From assembly GCF_014467235.1 (NCBI RefSeq), contig NZ_NKHP01000002.1:1-62301 (forward strand): a DNA stretch of 62,301 nt, read 5' to 3'. This DNA is from Xenorhabdus indica. Lineage in GTDB: Bacteria; Pseudomonadota; Gammaproteobacteria; Enterobacterales; Enterobacteriaceae. The position numbers and the translations under genes were made by a program. The stretch's first letter is position 1. Each line of letters opens with the position of its first letter. Shown one piece after another: positions 58,442 to 62,301 of the stretch. Below the pieces are notes generated by a model that was not told the DNA's origin, ran no database searches, and was given only the letters and a program-made list of their open reading frames with translations.

Positions 58442-58729
58442 ATGTTATATACTGTTAAATGCTCACCTTACCAGGATGACTTCAATGCAATACTTGGCTT
58501 GATCACTGATGTGGATGATGTTCTGCTGATTCAGAATGGGGTATTGCTCAGTGTGAATGGTAATCGCTATTTAGCTGAGTTGATCCGCACAGGAGCCGGT
58601 ATCTATGCTTTGCAGGATGATCTGGAGGCACGAGGGCTTGTTAAGCAAGTTTCAGATCGTGTACAGGTGGTAAATTATAACGGTTTTGTTAGCTTAACGG
58701 TGAAACACCAGCAAAGTTTCAGTTGGTAG
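58442..58729 (+). CDS. tusB: TusBCD complex subunit TusB
   Basis: A 95-residue DsrH-like protein (MLYTVKCSPYQDDFNAILGL), third member of the sulfur relay complex. A GGAGA ribosome site lies upstream and 19 nt separate it from tusC. It is the last gene of the yheO-tusDCB operon before the str operon promoter. Confidence 0.95.
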   Translation: MLYTVKCSPYQDDFNAILGLITDVDDVLLIQNGVLLSVNGNRYLAELIRTGAGIYALQDDLEARGLVKQVSDRVQVVNYNGFVSLTVKHQQSFSW

Positions 58730-58833
58730 ATATTTCTGTATTTTGTCCGAAGATACTGCCTGTAGTATTCAGCCAGCAATAAATGACTTGCTAACTCTTT
58801 GACGACGCCGACCATAGAAAGGCTGTATATTTC

Positions 58834-58862
58834 TTGACACCTCGTCAAGTCAGCAATAAAAT
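58834..58862 (+). promoter_or_regulatory. str operon promoter
   Basis: TTGACA (58834-58839) and TAAAAT (58857-58862) are separated by exactly 17 nt, a near-consensus sigma-70 promoter about 80 bp before rpsL. The -35 region is part of a small inverted repeat (CTTGAC...GTCAAG). Confidence 0.85.
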
Positions 58863-58904
58863 TCCGCGTCCTCTCGTTTTGTCATCATGACTGACAGAGG
58901 GTAA

Positions 58905-59321
<417 letters not shown>

Positions 59322-59398
59322 TGGTTCTCCGTTAAGTAAGGCCAAACATTTTTTACTTTAATGTCAGAATAAACTCGTAGAGTTTTGGACAACCCTGA

Positions 59399-59890
<492 letters not shown>

Positions 59891-59995
59891 TCCATTTTTT
59901 GTTATACCATCGGCAGTGAATATGTTCTGGGTAGCTGCTTAGCTACCCGTTCTCTAATATTGAACGAATATTGAACGCCCACGAGAGAGGAAAAA

Positions 59996-62301
<2,306 letters not shown>

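Overview
The window reads as a chromosomal segment of an enterobacterium of the Morganellaceae, most likely Photorhabdus (possibly Xenorhabdus). The housekeeping genes are of enterobacterial type (polA-spf-engB, crp, prkB-yheU, slyD-slyX-fkpA-yheO-tusDCB-rpsL-rpsG-fusA-tuf). A complete lsr (AI-2) locus, a PAS4-type LuxR solo, a DUF1240 protein and a two-partner-secretion toxin island are typical accessory genes of that group. Genus assignment is inference; no rRNA is present.

Layout. (1) 1-11.7 kb: a very AT-rich island, all on the minus strand. It encodes one TpsB outer-membrane transporter, one 1767-residue CdiA/FHA-like protein ending in a deaminase-type toxin domain, two candidate immunity proteins, three short proteins that are essentially a TPS secretion domain with no effector part, and a 65-residue secreted peptide. 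Perfect AT-rich palindromes lie in several gaps between these genes. (2) 11.7-20.6 kb: a mobile-element scrapyard. It holds two pieces of an HK97-type capsid gene in opposite orientations, a Tn3-family transposase fragment cut by a complete IS66-family element, a decayed serine recombinase, a cupin gene facing a PAS4-LuxR regulator, a DUF1090 protein, and a predicted membrane-active toxin with a DUF1240 putative immunity partner overlapping it by 4 nt. (3) 20.6-23.0 kb: rlmJ and gor. (4) 23.1-24.7 kb: a two-gene overlapping operon of an ABC/AAA-type ATPase and a small protein with a PD-(D/E)XK-like motif, a candidate defence module. (5) 24.8-33.8 kb: lsrK, lsrR and divergent lsrACDBFG for AI-2 uptake, phosphorylation and degradation. 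(6) 34.1-38 kb: a methyltransferase pseudogene with two frameshifts, mobAB, srkA-dsbA. (7) 38.2-46.4 kb: polA, Spot 42 RNA, engB, ppiA, pabA, crp, prkB, yheU. (8) 46.6-51.7 kb: an insertion relative to the E. coli order (RhtB-type exporter, murPQ, a LysR regulator, a transposase remnant); yheT is missing here. (9) 52-62.3 kb: yheS, a kefB remnant, yheV, slyD, slyX, fkpA, yheO, tusDCB, and the str operon rpsL-rpsG-fusA-tuf running off the end.

Working together: TpsB should export the large toxin and probably the three TPS-only proteins, with the two downstream genes protecting the producer. LsrB/A/C/D import AI-2, LsrK phosphorylates it, phospho-AI-2 releases LsrR, and LsrG/F degrade it. TusBCD feeds sulfur to tRNA thiolation. 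rpsL/rpsG/fusA/tuf form one translation operon from a clear sigma-70 promoter.

Most notable candidates for something new: the cluster of toxin-less TPS-domain proteins built around one TpsB and one polymorphic deaminase toxin, the ATPase/nuclease-like pair at 23.1-24.7 kb, and the overlapping membrane toxin/DUF1240 pair at 18.9-20.2 kb.
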